Shown here piece after piece: positions 24,971-35,545 of a DNA stretch of 64,000 nucleotides. The stretch is from Streptomonospora salina (GTDB lineage: Bacteria; Actinomycetota; Actinomycetes; Streptosporangiales; Streptosporangiaceae), in assembly GCF_014204715.1 (NCBI RefSeq), contig NZ_JACHLY010000001.1:434001-498000 (forward strand), in the 5' to 3' direction. The notes beneath the pieces are model-generated. The model did not search any database. It saw only the letters and a list, made by a program, of their open reading frames with translations, and had not been told where the DNA came from. The position numbers and the translations under genes are program-made. The stretch's first letter is position 1. Every line of letters begins with the position of its first letter.

Positions 24971-26410
24971 TCAGCGGCCGTGGGTGATGGCGTCGCCGAT
25001 GCGGTGCACGCGCAGCGAGTTGGTGGAACCGGGTGTACCGGGCGGGCTTCCGGAGACGACGACGATCTTGTCGCCCTTCTGGTAGATGCCCATTTCCAGC
25101 AGTTCCCCTTCGACCTGGCGCACCATGTCGTCGGTGTGGTCGACCCAGGGGACGAGGTGGGTGTCCACGCCCCAGGTCAGAGACAGCTGCGACCGTGTCG
25201 ACGCCTGAGTGCTGAAGGCCAGCAGCGGGACCGGCGAGCGGTAGCGGGCCAGGCGCCGGGCGGTTTCGCCGGACATGGTGAAGGCGACCAGGGCCTTGGC
25301 GCCGACGGTGGCTCCGACTTCGGCGGCGGCGCGGGCGATGGCCCCTCCGGTGGTCTCGGGGACCCGGTTGAGGACGTGGGAGGCCCGCAGGGACTCCTGC
25401 TCGGCGGCCGCCACGATGCGCGCCATGGTTTCGAGGGTCTCTATGGGGTAAGCCCCCACGCTCGTCTCACCCGAGAGCATGACCGCGTCGGCGCCGTCCA
25501 GGACGGCGTTGGCGACGTCGGAGGCCTCAGCGCGGGTGGGCCGGGCCGAGGTGATCATGGACTCCAGCATCTGGGTGGCCACGATCACCGGCTTGGCCTT
25601 GTCCCGGCACCGCTCGACGGCGCGCTTCTGCACCATCGGGACGTTCTCCAGGGGCAGCTCAACGCCCAGGTCGCCGCGGGCGACCATGACGCCGTCGAAG
25701 ACCTCGATGATGTCCTGGAGCCGTTCGACGGCCTGCGGTTTCTCGATCTTGGCGATGAGCGGGACCCGCACCCCGACGTCGTCCATGATCCGGTGGACGT
25801 CGTCGGCGTCGGCCGGGCTGCGCACGAAGGACAGCGCGACCATGTCGACGCCCTCCTCCAGGGCCCAGCGCAGGTCGTCCTCGTCCTTCTCGGTCAGCGC
25901 GGGCACGCTGACCGAGACGCCGGGGAGGTTGAGCCCTTTGTGGTCGGAGACGGGGCCGCCGATGAGGACCCGTGTCTGGACCTCGGTGTTGGTGGCCTTG
26001 GTGCACTCCAGGACCACGTTGCCGTCGTCGATGAGGACGCGGTCGCCGGGCCGGACGTCGCCGGGCAGTCCCTTGTAGGTGGTGGAGGCCCGGTTGTGAT
26101 CGCCGGGGACGTCCTCGACGGTCACCGTGAACTGGTCGCCGGCGGCCAGCTCGACGGGTCCGTCGGGGAAGCTGCCCAGACGGATCTTGGGCCCTTGCAA
26201 GTCGGCGAGGATGCCCACGCTGCGTCCGGAGGCCTCGGCGGCCGCTCGGACGTTGGTATAGCTCGCGTGGTGGTCCTCGTAGGTTCCGTGGCTGAGGTTG
26301 AGTCGCGCTACGTCGAGTCCCGCATCGACGAGCGCGCGGATACTCTCCGGGCTCGACGTCGCGGGACCGAGGGTCGCGACGATTTTGGCTCGACGTGTCA
26401 CGCTTAACAC
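24971..26410 (-). CDS. pyk: Pyruvate kinase
   Basis: Glycolytic enzyme converting phosphoenolpyruvate and ADP to pyruvate and ATP. The 479-aa protein opens RRAKIVATLGPATSS. The active-site signature LIAKIEKPQAVERLQ contains the catalytic Lys, followed by MVARGDLGVELP (Mg-binding) and VIVATQMLESMI. The C-terminal regulatory domain is complete. Two GTG starts are possible: 26410 (adding MLS) or 26401; neither has a clear ribosome-binding site, so the message may be nearly leaderless. Next to pdtaR as in other actinomycetes, with the tRNA and DUF1266 gene between. Confidence 0.96.
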   Translation of the reverse strand: MLSVTRRAKIVATLGPATSSPESIRALVDAGLDVARLNLSHGTYEDHHASYTNVRAAAEASGRSVGILADLQGPKIRLGSFPDGPVELAAGDQFTVTVEDVPGDHNRASTTYKGLPGDVRPGDRVLIDDGNVVLECTKATNTEVQTRVLIGGPVSDHKGLNLPGVSVSVPALTEKDEDDLRWALEEGVDMVALSFVRSPADADDVHRIMDDVGVRVPLIAKIEKPQAVERLQDIIEVFDGVMVARGDLGVELPLENVPMVQKRAVERCRDKAKPVIVATQMLESMITSARPTRAEASDVANAVLDGADAVMLSGETSVGAYPIETLETMARIVAAAEQESLRASHVLNRVPETTGGAIARAAAEVGATVGAKALVAFTMSGETARRLARYRSPVPLLAFSTQASTRSQLSLTWGVDTHLVPWVDHTDDMVRQVEGELLEMGIYQKGDKIVVVSGSPPGTPGSTNSLRVHRIGDAITHGR

Positions 26411-26472
26411 TCTAAAGCGTATGGACAGTGCAGTGGTCTAAACCAGGTTGCGAGCGGGCGTACACCGGGCCG

Positions 26473-27027
26473 CTACTCGGCGAACGCGCTGAGCAGCGCT
26501 TCGTCGAAGGCCGGAATGTCGTCGGGGTTCCGGCTGGTGACGAGCTTGTTGGGCCCTGTGGAGCAGACCACGACCCGCTCGTCCACCCACTCCCCGCCGG
26601 CGTTGGTGATATCGGTCCGCAGACTCGGGAACGAGGTCAGGCTCCGTCCGGAGACGGCGTCGGCCTCGATCAGGATCCAGGGTGCGTGGCAGATGGCGGC
26701 GACCGGCTTGGCCCTGTCGAAGAACCCCTTCACGAAGGAGACCGCGCTCGGGACGGTGCGCAGGAAGTCGGGGTTGGCTACGCCGCCCGGCAGCACGAGC
26801 CCGGCGAAGTCGTCGGGGCCGGTGTCCTCGACGGTGGCGTGGACGGTGAAGGTGTCGCCCTTGTCGAGGTGGTTGAACGCCTGGATGCGCCCGGATGAGG
26901 TCGAGATCAGCTGCGGGAGGCCGCCGGCCTTCTCCACCGCCTCCCACGGTTCGGTGAGCTCGACCTGCTCGGTTCCCTCCGGAGCGGCGAGGAATGCGAT
27001 GACGGATCCGTCGAGGTCGGAAGCCAT
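26473..27027 (-). CDS. DJ-1/PfpI-family protein
   Basis: A 184-aa type 1 glutamine-amidotransferase-like protein of the PfpI/YhbO subgroup. These proteins are described as deglycases, glyoxalases or chaperone-like stress proteins, and the exact activity is disputed. The nucleophile elbow reads VAAICHAPWIL, with Cys113 and the adjacent His114. The acidic residue preceding strand 1 (EGTEQVELTEPWEAVEKAG) is where PfpI has its third catalytic residue. DDFAGLVLPGGVANPDFLR is the usual loop (quoted in part). The gene stands alone, downstream of the prenyltransferase-like gene. Confidence 0.88.
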   Translation of the reverse strand: MASDLDGSVIAFLAAPEGTEQVELTEPWEAVEKAGGLPQLISTSSGRIQAFNHLDKGDTFTVHATVEDTGPDDFAGLVLPGGVANPDFLRTVPSAVSFVKGFFDRAKPVAAICHAPWILIEADAVSGRSLTSFPSLRTDITNAGGEWVDERVVVCSTGPNKLVTSRNPDDIPAFDEALLSAFAE

Positions 27028-27191
27028 AGGGGCGGGTCCCTTTCGTGCGACTGCGTTCCCGGCGGTCGCGGCGCCGCCTGGCGCCGCGGGCGCGTCCGGG
27101 CTCTGCCCGTGTCTCCGCTACCCACGGGCCGGCGGCTTACGCGCGTCCCGGGCGCGCCCCCGCACGGCCGGCCGGGTCCCAGCGCACCGGA

Positions 27192-28091
27192 TCAGCCGCT
27201 GCGCACCGTGGGGACGTCGGAGGCAAGGCGGCCGTAGTCGCACAGGATCGTCAGATTGCGCACGGTCAGCAGGCCGCGCCATTCGTTGCGGGCGCTGGGT
27301 GCCCAGCTGTGCCAGGTGATGTCCCAGCCGCCGTCCTCGCTCCAGCGCTGCAGGAGCCCGTCGAGGTCGGCGGCGATCTCGTCGTCGCTGAAGAGGCGCC
27401 GCGCGATGTGGTCGGGGCGGCGGGCCAGGTCCAGGGGCCGGTGCACGTGGCCCTGGACCCGGGGGTCGGTCTCGATGACGGCGCGGATGGCCGGGGAGAT
27501 CCGGTCGAACTCCTCCTGGGCGCGCCGGCGGTCGGGCACGTTCTCCAGGAAGGTGCATACGGCGATGGCCTCTTCGGGCGTGGTCCAGCGCAGCGCACCG
27601 ATACGGGACCAGCAGAAGGCGGTGGCGCGGTCGCGCCAGCCGGGGCAGATGCGGTGGCGGTGCATGAGACCGGCCAGGGTCGCCGTGGGGTTCAGCGCTG
27701 CGTCGAAGTCGCTGCGTTCGCGCCACCAGGGCGCCGCCTCGGTGTGGCGGGCGGTGGGCAGCACGGGCGGGACTCCCCCGCTGTCGCGGGCGACGCCGGT
27801 GAGGTAGCGGCCGATGCCGTCGGCGATGCCTGCGGGGACGGGGCCGAGTTCGTCCAGGTAGCGCAGGGCGAGCGCGACGGCGGCGGGCTGGCTGCCGTGG
27901 CCGCGCAGGTCGGGTTCGAGGCCGTTGCCGAATCCGCCGTCGACGTTGCGGTAGGAGTCCAGGGCCGCGCGGATGGGCTCGCCGGAGCCGGCACGGAAGT
28001 GGTAGGCGAAGCGGTGGCGGTCGATCAGTCGGGCGTCGCGCGAGACGAAGTGCTCCGCGGAGCGGAGGGCTTCCGGGGTCACCATGCTCAT
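27192..28091 (-). CDS. Prenyltransferase/squalene-oxidase-fold (alpha/alpha toroid) protein
   Basis: A 299-aa protein with the repeating helical pattern and DGGFG / EDGGWD motifs of the alpha6-alpha6 toroid fold. YRNVDGGFGNGLEPDLRGHG lies near residue 50 and LQRWSEDGGWDITWHSW near residue 258. Short actinomycete proteins of this kind are often labelled prenyltransferase, but the DxDD motif of terpene cyclases and the prenyltransferase zinc site are not visible, so enzymatic function is uncertain. Start is either the ATG at 28091 or the one at 28085; the G-run upstream favours 28085 by spacing. No operon partner. Confidence 0.7.
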   Translation of the reverse strand: MSMVTPEALRSAEHFVSRDARLIDRHRFAYHFRAGSGEPIRAALDSYRNVDGGFGNGLEPDLRGHGSQPAAVALALRYLDELGPVPAGIADGIGRYLTGVARDSGGVPPVLPTARHTEAAPWWRERSDFDAALNPTATLAGLMHRHRICPGWRDRATAFCWSRIGALRWTTPEEAIAVCTFLENVPDRRRAQEEFDRISPAIRAVIETDPRVQGHVHRPLDLARRPDHIARRLFSDDEIAADLDGLLQRWSEDGGWDITWHSWAPSARNEWRGLLTVRNLTILCDYGRLASDVPTVRSG

Positions 28092-28224
28092 ACCCCCGAA
28101 TGTACGCCTGCCCCTCGGGGCACCAACAAAGGGGAAATGCCCGCTATGCCCCGATATTACCCTTCCTTGCCTCACGGAATGCCCGCTTTGCGGGGATTTG
28201 CCGGAGCGAAATCCCCACGGTCCC

Positions 28225-28623
28225 TTAACGCGAGCCGGCTTGTCCCGCCCGTTCACCCGCGGCACGGCGCCACCGCAGCAGCAGGTACAGCGCCACCAGC
28301 CACGACAGCGCCACCACCACTCCCACGGCGAATTGGACCTCGGCCAGGTAGCGCTCCGGGTAGACGACACCGGTCAGGTAATGGTCGATGAACCCCTCGG
28401 CGGGCAGGCCCTCCAGGCCGGCTCGCTCACGCGCCCAGTGCTCGATCCCGGTGAGCGGGCACTGCCACTCGAAGTCGATGATGCCCAGCGCATAAGCGCA
28501 TACCGCCAAGTGCGGCCAGAACGCCCGCGGCCACCGCCACACCAGGAATCCGCCCAGGGCCACGTAGCACAGGAAGCCGAAGTGCAGCAGCATGGCAGCA
28601 TCGGCGAGCAGGCGGTAGCCCAT
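28225..28623 (-). CDS. DUF2784 membrane protein
   Basis: A 132-aa integral membrane protein with about three to four hydrophobic helices ([20 protein letters not shown] at the start, then [15 protein letters not shown], and a C-terminal [18 protein letters not shown]). The conserved family stretch [16 protein letters not shown] and the FIDHYL/YPERYL signature identify DUF2784. Function unknown. Stands between the toroid-fold gene and gltD on the same strand. Confidence 0.85.
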   Translation of the reverse strand: MGYRLLADAAMLLHFGFLCYVALGGFLVWRWPRAFWPHLAVCAYALGIIDFEWQCPLTGIEHWARERAGLEGLPAEGFIDHYLTGVVYPERYLAEVQFAVGVVVALSWLVALYLLLRWRRAAGERAGQAGSR

Positions 28624-28720
28624 GCCGGAATGCCTACCCGTCCCGCGCCCCGAATACCCGCTCGATACGGCGGTCCGGGGCGGGCGCCCGCCCCGCGGCG
28701 CACCGTGGCGCCCGGCGCGG

Positions 28721-28754
28721 GAGGGGCCGCCGGAACGGTGTCCGGCGGCCCCTC
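28721..28754 (-). terminator. Hairpin downstream of gltD
   Basis: GAGGGGCCGCCGG (28721-28733) pairs perfectly with CCGGCGGCCCCTC (28742-28754) around an 8-base loop. It lies about 65 bases past the gltD stop and is the likely end of the gltBD message. Confidence 0.6.
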
Positions 28755-28818
28755 GCCTACGGTCCGGCCCGGGTACCCGCGGCGGGCGCGCACCCGTCCG
28801 CCGCGGGCCCGCCCGCGT

Positions 28819-30285
28819 TCAGCTCGCGGTCAGCGGCCGCTCCGTGGGCGGAACGGCGGTGGGCAGCACCGTTTCCTCGCCGCCGCTGAGGAAGCGGTCC
28901 ACGCTCGCCGCCGCCGAGCGGCCCTCGGCGAGGGCCCACACGATCAGGGACTGGCCGCGGCCCATGTCTCCGGCGCAGAAGACGCCGTCGACGGTGGTCG
29001 TGTAAGCGGTGTCGCGGACGACGTTGCCGCGCCCGTCCAGGTCCACACCCAGGTCCTCGATCAAGCCCTCCTTCTCGGGGCCCACGAAGCCCATGGCCAG
29101 TGTGACCAGACCGGCGGGGATCTCGCGCTCGGAACCGGGCACCGGCTCGAACCCCTTGTCGGTGCGCTGGACGTCGACCAGCTTCAGCGCGCGCACGCGC
29201 CCCTGGTCGTCGCCCAGGAACTCCAGCGTGTTGACCGAGTAGATCCGCTCGCCGCCCTCCTCGTGGGCGGTGGAGACCTTGTAGACCATCGGCATGGTCG
29301 GCCACGGCTGGTTCTCCGGCCGCTCCGCGGCCGGCTTGGCCGTGATCTCCAGCTGCGTGACCGACAGGGCGCCCTGGCGGTGGGCGGTGCCCACGCAGTC
29401 CGCTCCGGTGTCGCCGCCGCCGATGACGACGACGTGCTTGCCCTCGGCGGTGATGGCGGGCTCGTCGGTGTCGCCCTCCTGCACCCGGTTGGCCAGCGGC
29501 AGGTACTCCATGGCCTGGTGGACGCCGTCGAGCTCGCGCCCGGTCACCGGGAGGTCGCGCGAGGCGGTGGCGCCGCCGGCCAGCAGAACGGCGTCGTGCT
29601 GGGTGCGCAGCTCCTCGACGGAGACGTCCGCTCCCACGTTCACGCCGGTGCGGAACCCGGTTCCCTCAGCGCGCATCTGGCCCAGGCGGCGCTCGATGTG
29701 GTGCTTCTCCATCTTGAACTCGGGGATGCCGTAGCGCAGCAGCCCGCCGATGCGGTCGGCCCGCTCGAAGACGGTGACGTCGTGGCCCGCCCGCGTGAGC
29801 TGCTGGGCCGCAGCCAGCCCGGCCGGACCCGAGCCCACCACGGCGACCTTCTTGCCGGTGCGGACCTCGGGCGGCTGGGGGCGCACCCAGCCCTCCTCCC
29901 AGGCCCGGTCGATGATGGAGTTCTCCACGTTCTTGATGGTCACGGCGGGCTGGTTGATGCCCAGCACGCACGCCGACTCGCACGGAGCCGGGCACAGTCG
30001 CCCGGTGAACTCCGGGAAGTTGTTGGTGGCGTGCAGCCGCTCGATCGCCTCGCCCCAGTCGTGGCGGTGGACGAGGTCGTTCCACTCGGGGATGAGATTG
30101 CCCAGCGGGCAGCCGTTGTGGCAGAACGGGATGCCGCAGTCCATGCAGCGCGACGCCTGCTTGACGACGGTGCCGCGGTCGGCCTCTTCGTAGACCTCGT
30201 TCCAGTCCTGGATGCGCACGTCGACCGGGCGCCGAGCGGGAAGCTCCCGCTCGGTGATCGTGAGGAACCCCTTCGGGTCAGCCAT
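28819..30285 (-). CDS. gltD: Glutamate synthase (NADPH) small subunit
   Basis: The 488-aa beta subunit feeds NADPH electrons through FAD and iron-sulfur clusters to GltB. The N-terminal region carries Cys47, Cys50, Cys55 and Cys59 ([17 protein letters not shown]) and a second cysteine set in [13 protein letters not shown]. These bind the low-potential 4Fe-4S clusters. The FAD motif [17 protein letters not shown] lies near 150, and the NADPH motif [16 protein letters not shown] near 290. GGAGG precedes the ATG at 30285. It is 35 bases downstream of gltB and clearly co-transcribed. Confidence 0.97.
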   Translation of the reverse strand: MADPKGFLTITERELPARRPVDVRIQDWNEVYEEADRGTVVKQASRCMDCGIPFCHNGCPLGNLIPEWNDLVHRHDWGEAIERLHATNNFPEFTGRLCPAPCESACVLGINQPAVTIKNVENSIIDRAWEEGWVRPQPPEVRTGKKVAVVGSGPAGLAAAQQLTRAGHDVTVFERADRIGGLLRYGIPEFKMEKHHIERRLGQMRAEGTGFRTGVNVGADVSVEELRTQHDAVLLAGGATASRDLPVTGRELDGVHQAMEYLPLANRVQEGDTDEPAITAEGKHVVVIGGGDTGADCVGTAHRQGALSVTQLEITAKPAAERPENQPWPTMPMVYKVSTAHEEGGERIYSVNTLEFLGDDQGRVRALKLVDVQRTDKGFEPVPGSEREIPAGLVTLAMGFVGPEKEGLIEDLGVDLDGRGNVVRDTAYTTTVDGVFCAGDMGRGQSLIVWALAEGRSAAASVDRFLSGGEETVLPTAVPPTERPLTAS

Positions 30286-30320
30286 GTCGTGTCTCCCTCC
30301 TTTCGTGTCCGGCCGACGGT

Positions 30321-33300
30321 TCAGGACTGCGCTGCGGCCATGATGGCCTCGCCGACGTCGCGGCCCGCGCGCTCGGCCTCGGCCCGGGCCGCCAGGACCC
30401 GCTTGAAGTCGCGCGGCATGACCTTGCCGAACCGGGTGACGGCGTTGTCGAAGTCGGCCAGCAGTTCTCCGGCGACACTCGAACCGGTGGCCTCGCGGTG
30501 GCGGTCGAGGATGTCGCGCAGGAACGCGCGGTCGTCGTCGTCCAGCGGGTCGAGATCGACCATCCCGCCGTTGACCCGCTCGGGGTCGAGGTCCAGGACG
30601 TAGGCGATGCCGCCGGACATGCCCGCGGCGAAGTTGCGCCCGGTCGTGCCCAGGACGACGGCGCGCCCGCCGGTCATGTACTCGCACCCGTGGTCGCCCA
30701 CGCCCTCGGCGACGGCCACGGCTCCGGAGTTGCGTACGCAGAACCGTTCGCCCACGACGCCGCGCAGGAACACCTCGCCGGAGGTCGCCCCGTAGCCGAT
30801 GACGTTGCCGGCGATGATGTGCCGCTCGGGCGCGTACGGCACGTCCTCGGTCGGGCGGACCGTGATCCGGCCGCCCGAGAGCCCCTTGCCGACGTAGTCG
30901 TTGGCGTCGCCCACCAGCCGCAGCGTGACGCCCCGCGGCACGAACGCGCCGAAGGACTGGCCGGCCGAGCCGGTGAAGGTGATGTCGACGGTGTCGTCGG
31001 GCAGGCCCTCGGCGCCGTAGCGCTGGGTGATCTCGTGGCCCAGCATCGTGCCGACCGTGCGGTTGACGTTGCGCACCGGCAGGTCCAGCTTCAGCGGCTC
31101 ACCCAGCTCCAGCGCACCCTCGGCCAGCTGGATCAGCGTGTTGTCCAGCGCCTTCTCCAGCCCGTGGTCCTGGCCGCGCACCCGGTGGCGGTGGTCGCCC
31201 GGCGCCTCCCCGACGTCCTGCAGCACCGGTGCGAGGTCCAGCCCGGAGGCCTTCCAGTGGTCCACGGCCTCAGCGGTGTCCAGCAGGTCGACGGCCCCCA
31301 CGGCCTCGTCCAGGCTGCGGAAGCCCAGCGCGGCCAGGTACTCGCGGACCTCCTGGGCGATGAACTCGAAGAAGTTCACGACGAAGTCGGCCTGGCCGGA
31401 GTAGCGCTTGCGCAGCTCCGGGTTCTGGGTGGCCACGCCCACCGGGCAGGTGTCCAGGTGGCACACGCGCATCATCACGCAGCCCGAGACCACCAGCGGA
31501 GCGGTGGCGAAGCCGTACTCCTCGGCGCCCAGCAGCGCGGCCACGACCACGTCGCGCCCGGTCTTCATCTGCCCGTCGGCCTGCACGGAGATGCGGTCGC
31601 GCAGTCCGTTGCGCAGCAGGGTCTGCTGGGTCTCGGCCAGGCCGAGCTCCCACGGCGTGCCCGCGTGCTTGAGCGAGGTCAGCGGCGAGGCGCCGGTGCC
31701 GCCGTCGTGGCCGGAGATCAGCACGACGTCGGCGTGGGCCTTGGACACGCCCGCGGCCACGGTACCCACCCCGGCCTCGGAGACCAGCTTCACGTGCACC
31801 CGCGCCTGCGGGTTGGCGTTCTTCAGGTCGTGGATGAGCTGGGCCAGGTCCTCGATGGAGTAGATGTCGTGGTGGGGCGGCGGCGAGATCAGGCCCACAC
31901 CGGGCGTGGAGTGCCGGGTGTCGGCGATCCACGGGTAGACCTTGTGGCCGGGCAGCTGCCCGCCCTCGCCGGGCTTGGCGCCCTGGGCCATCTTGATCTG
32001 GATGTCGTCGGAGTTGGTGAGGTAGTGCGAGGTGACGCCGAACCGCCCCGACGCGACCTGCTTGATGGCGCTGCGGCGGAGGTCGCCGTTGTCGTCGGGC
32101 GTGAAGCGGTTCGGGTCCTCGCCGCCTTCGCCGGTGTTGGACTTGCCCCCGAGGCGGTTCATCGCCACGGCGAGGGTCTCGTGGGCCTCGGCGGAGATGG
32201 AGCCGTAGGACATGGCACCGGTGGAGAAGCGCTTGACGATCTCGGAAGCCGGCTCGACCTCCTCGATCGGCACCGGCTCGCGGACCCCCTCCTTGAGGCG
32301 GAACAGCCCGCGCAGCGTCATCAGCTCGCCGGCCTGGTCGTCGATCTTGGAGGTGTACTCCTTGAAGATCTCGTAGCGGCGCGTGCGGGTGGCGTGCTGC
32401 AGCTTGAAGACGGTCTCGGGGCTGAACAGATGCGGCTCGCCCTCGCGCCGCCACTGGTATTCGCCGCCGATGGCCAGCCGCCGGTGGTCGGCGGGGTTGG
32501 CGGAGTAGGCGACGGCGTGGCGCGCGGCGACCTCTTCGGCCAGCACGTCGAAGCCGACGCCGCCCAGCGGCGAGGAGGTGCCGGCGAAGCACCGGTCGAC
32601 GACCTCCGGGCCCAGGCCCAGCGCCTCGAAGATCTGGGCGCCGGTGTAGGAGCTGACCGTGGACACGCCCATCTTGGACATGATCTTCAGGACGCCCTTG
32701 CCGAAGGCCTTGACGGTGTTGGCCACGGCGTCCTCGGCGCTGATGCCGCCGACGACCCCGCGCTCGACCATGTCGCGCACCGTGGCCAGGGTCATGTAAG
32801 GCGCGACCGCCGAGGCGCCGTAGCCCAGCAGCAGGGCGATGTGGTGGCACTCGCGGGCGTCGCCGGACTCGACCACCAGGCCGACCTCGGTCCGGGTCTT
32901 CTCGCGCACCAGGTGGTGGTGGACGGCGCCGGTGAGCAGGAGGGAGGGGATCGGCGCCCGCTCGGGGCCGGCTCCGCGGTCGGAGAGTACGACGATGTGC
33001 GCGCCCTCGGCGATGGCCGCCGAGACCTCGGCGCAGAGTTCGTCCAGGCGCCGCGACAGTGCCGCCCCGCCGCCGGCGACCTCGTAGGTGCCGTTGGCGA
33101 CGAAGGCGGCGAACGCCGGGTCGCCGTCCTCGGCGGTGCCGGCGCGCACGATCGCGGCCAGACCCGCCTCGTCGACGACCGGGGTGGGCGCCACGATCCG
33201 GCGGCAGTCCTCCGGGTCGGGCGAGAGCACGTTCTCCTCGGCGCCCAGCGCGGTGTGCAGGCTGGTGACCAGCTCTTCGCGGATGGCGTCCAGCGGCGGG

Positions 33301-34886
33301 TTGGTGACCTGCGCGAAGCCCTGCGAGAAGTAGTCGAACAGCTGGCGCGACCGGGACGACAGCGCCGCGACCGGGGTGTCGGTGCCCATGGAGCCGATCG
33401 GCTCGGCGCCGGTGCCGGCCATCGGCTGCAGGATCATGCGCAGCTCTTCCTCGGTGTAGCCGAATACCTGCTGCTGGCGCAGGAGGTCCTCGACCGGCTC
33501 GGCCTCGCCCGGCTCCAGGTCCGACAGCTGCACCACACCGCGCTCGAGCCACTCGGCGTAGGGGTGCTCGGCCGCGAGCTCGCCCTTGATCTCCTCGTCC
33601 TCGATGATGCGGCCCTGCTCGGTGTCGACCACGAAGATGCGGCCGGGCTGCAGCCGCCCCTTGCGGACGATGCGGGAGGGCTCGGCGTCGAGCACGCCGG
33701 CCTCGCTGGCCAGAACGACGACGCCGTCGTCGGTGACCCAGTAGCGGCCGGGGCGCAGGCCGTTGCGGTCCAGGACCGCGCCGATGAGGGAGCCGTCGGT
33801 GAAGGACACCGATGCGGGGCCGTCCCAGGGCTCCATCAGCATGGAGTGGAACTCGTAGAAGGCCCGCACCTGCGGGTCCATCTCGGTGTGGTTCTCCCAG
33901 GGTTCGGGGATCATCATCAGCACGGCGTGGGGCAGGGAGCGCCCGCCCAGGTGCAGCAGCTCCAGGGCGGCGTCGAAGGAGGCCGTGTCGGAGTCGTCGG
34001 GGGCGACGACGGGGCACACGCGCGCGATGTCGCCCGGCAGCAGGTCGCTGGCCAGCGTGGCCTCGCGGGCCCGCATCATGTTGCGGTTGCCCTTGACGGT
34101 GTTGATCTCGCCGTTGTGGGCGATGTAGCGGAAGGGGTGGGCCAGCGGCCACGACGGGAAGGTGTTGGTGGAGAACCGCGAGTGCACCAGGGCCAGTCCG
34201 CTGGCGTAGCGCCGGTCGGACAGGTCGGGGTAGAAGGGCTCCAGCTGGGGCGTGGTGAGCATGCCCTTGTAGGTGATCGTCCGCGGGGACAGGCTCGGGA
34301 AGTACACGCCCGTCTCGTGCTGGACGCGCTTGCGCAGGCAGTAGGCGTAGCGCTCCAGGTCGATGCCGCCCAGGCCGTCGGCGGCGGTGCCCTCCTGCCC
34401 GGCTACGAACAGCTGGGCGAAGTGCGGCATGGAGGCGCGGGCCGCGGGGCCGCAGAAGTCCGAGTCGACCGGGACGTCGCGCCAGCCCAGGACGCGCAGG
34501 CTCTCCTCGCCGGCGACGGCCTCGATGGTGGCGACGGCCGCGGAGCGCTCGTCGGCGTCGGCGGGCAGGAACGCGATACCGGTCGCGTAGCGGCCGGCCT
34601 GGGGCAGTTCGAAGCCGCAGACCTCGCGGTAGAGGGCGTCGGGCACCTGGGTACTGATCCCCGCGCCGTCGCCGTCCTCGGGATCGGCGCCGGCGGCGCC
34701 CCGGTGGTCGAGGTTGCGCAGTACCGTCAGCGCCTTCTCGACGATGTCGTGGCTGCGACGGCCGGAGAGGTCGGCCACGAATCCGACACCGCAGGCGTCA
34801 TGCTCGTAGGCGGTGTCGTACAGGCCCTCACGGGTGGAGTCGGCGTCGGTCCGGGCGGACGAACGCTGCACCTGGCCAGCAGGCAT
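30321..34886 (-). CDS. gltB: Glutamate synthase (NADPH) large subunit
   Basis: The 1521-aa alpha subunit transfers the glutamine amide to 2-oxoglutarate; with GltD it makes glutamate for nitrogen assimilation. A 31-residue propeptide precedes the N-terminal nucleophile Cys32 ([15 protein letters not shown]). The glutaminase domain runs to about 430, then the central domain. The FMN-binding synthase domain has the 3Fe-4S cysteines in [15 protein letters not shown]. The C-terminal GXGXG beta-helix ([17 protein letters not shown]) completes the subunit. GGAGG lies just before the ATG. The large 659-base gap upstream contains the promoter shared in a divergent arrangement with the BpsA-like gene. 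Confidence 0.98.
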   Translation of the reverse strand: MPAGQVQRSSARTDADSTREGLYDTAYEHDACGVGFVADLSGRRSHDIVEKALTVLRNLDHRGAAGADPEDGDGAGISTQVPDALYREVCGFELPQAGRYATGIAFLPADADERSAAVATIEAVAGEESLRVLGWRDVPVDSDFCGPAARASMPHFAQLFVAGQEGTAADGLGGIDLERYAYCLRKRVQHETGVYFPSLSPRTITYKGMLTTPQLEPFYPDLSDRRYASGLALVHSRFSTNTFPSWPLAHPFRYIAHNGEINTVKGNRNMMRAREATLASDLLPGDIARVCPVVAPDDSDTASFDAALELLHLGGRSLPHAVLMMIPEPWENHTEMDPQVRAFYEFHSMLMEPWDGPASVSFTDGSLIGAVLDRNGLRPGRYWVTDDGVVVLASEAGVLDAEPSRIVRKGRLQPGRIFVVDTEQGRIIEDEEIKGELAAEHPYAEWLERGVVQLSDLEPGEAEPVEDLLRQQQVFGYTEEELRMILQPMAGTGAEPIGSMGTDTPVAALSSRSRQLFDYFSQGFAQVTNPPLDAIREELVTSLHTALGAEENVLSPDPEDCRRIVAPTPVVDEAGLAAIVRAGTAEDGDPAFAAFVANGTYEVAGGGAALSRRLDELCAEVSAAIAEGAHIVVLSDRGAGPERAPIPSLLLTGAVHHHLVREKTRTEVGLVVESGDARECHHIALLLGYGASAVAPYMTLATVRDMVERGVVGGISAEDAVANTVKAFGKGVLKIMSKMGVSTVSSYTGAQIFEALGLGPEVVDRCFAGTSSPLGGVGFDVLAEEVAARHAVAYSANPADHRRLAIGGEYQWRREGEPHLFSPETVFKLQHATRTRRYEIFKEYTSKIDDQAGELMTLRGLFRLKEGVREPVPIEEVEPASEIVKRFSTGAMSYGSISAEAHETLAVAMNRLGGKSNTGEGGEDPNRFTPDDNGDLRRSAIKQVASGRFGVTSHYLTNSDDIQIKMAQGAKPGEGGQLPGHKVYPWIADTRHSTPGVGLISPPPHHDIYSIEDLAQLIHDLKNANPQARVHVKLVSEAGVGTVAAGVSKAHADVVLISGHDGGTGASPLTSLKHAGTPWELGLAETQQTLLRNGLRDRISVQADGQMKTGRDVVVAALLGAEEYGFATAPLVVSGCVMMRVCHLDTCPVGVATQNPELRKRYSGQADFVVNFFEFIAQEVREYLAALGFRSLDEAVGAVDLLDTAEAVDHWKASGLDLAPVLQDVGEAPGDHRHRVRGQDHGLEKALDNTLIQLAEGALELGEPLKLDLPVRNVNRTVGTMLGHEITQRYGAEGLPDDTVDITFTGSAGQSFGAFVPRGVTLRLVGDANDYVGKGLSGGRITVRPTEDVPYAPERHIIAGNVIGYGATSGEVFLRGVVGERFCVRNSGAVAVAEGVGDHGCEYMTGGRAVVLGTTGRNFAAGMSGGIAYVLDLDPERVNGGMVDLDPLDDDDRAFLRDILDRHREATGSSVAGELLADFDNAVTRFGKVMPRDFKRVLAARAEAERAGRDVGEAIMAAAQS

Positions 34887-35545
34887 CTACCCTCCTGTCG
34901 TCGTACGTATGGGCTTCGGGAAAGCGCATCCGGGACGACGTTGGCCCTGCTGCGTCAGCATGCGAAGGCGGCTCTGCCCGGAACCGGTCCCACAGCCGCG
35001 GGCGCCGGGCGCCCAGCTGCGTCACGTCCTCGTGTCGACCGGTGTCGGCCCAGGTCAGTGGCCGCACTCGTCAGTAGTGGTTGTACAAGGGTCCAGCCCC
35101 GAAACGGAATCGGAGGTCTAGACCGGGATACGGCCTCGGTGCGGCGGGATCGGACCCGCGGGCCCGGCCGCCGCGGGAAGGTCGGCGTCGACCCGCCCTT
35201 CGGGGCTAGCCGTGGTTCTTTCCAAGCGACACAACCCCGCAAACATCTCTTTCGCCCCGATCTCCACAGAGCGCGGCAAAGCGGAACGCATGAACCGTAC
35301 ACCGCCCCCGTGCGGCACTGAGCGCCGGGGGCGGATTCGTGTCACACACAGCGTACCCGCAGGCAACACGGGTGACATAAAGCGGCGGTGAGAAAAGGGC
35401 TGCGACTCGCGCCACATTCGCTCCGCGGATACGGGTCCGCCGGCACCGGATACGGGCCCGGGCCGCCGGCCCGGGACGGTCGGCAGCGGGCGGATCGGAG
35501 CCGCTGCGGGCGCACGCGGCGCGGCGGGTACGCGATCATCGGGGG
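34887..35545. other. Long divergent intergenic region between gltB and the BpsA-like gene
   Basis: About 660 bases. The portion 35210-35300 is unusually AT-rich for this genome and is the best candidate for the gltB promoter. A hairpin with arms CCGCCCCCG and CGGGGGCGG lies near 35303-35334. I found no match to a GlnR-type box or to known glutamine or ammonium riboswitches, though this was checked by eye only. Minus-strand open frames here look noncoding. Confidence 0.45.

Noticed and set aside
31270-34152. 960-codon minus-strand frame inside gltB, and the long plus-strand frame 30498-35321
   Set aside because: Both are shadow frames of the gltB/gltD genes produced by very high GC; composition is Arg/Ala/Gly-rich with no domain.
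35118-35417. Minus-strand frame in the gltB leader as a possible leader peptide gene
   Set aside because: No ribosome-binding site, no runs of regulatory codons, no family resemblance.
34887-35545. Riboswitch or GlnR-type operator controlling gltBD
   Set aside because: No recognisable consensus could be aligned; only an AT-rich patch and a short hairpin are visible.
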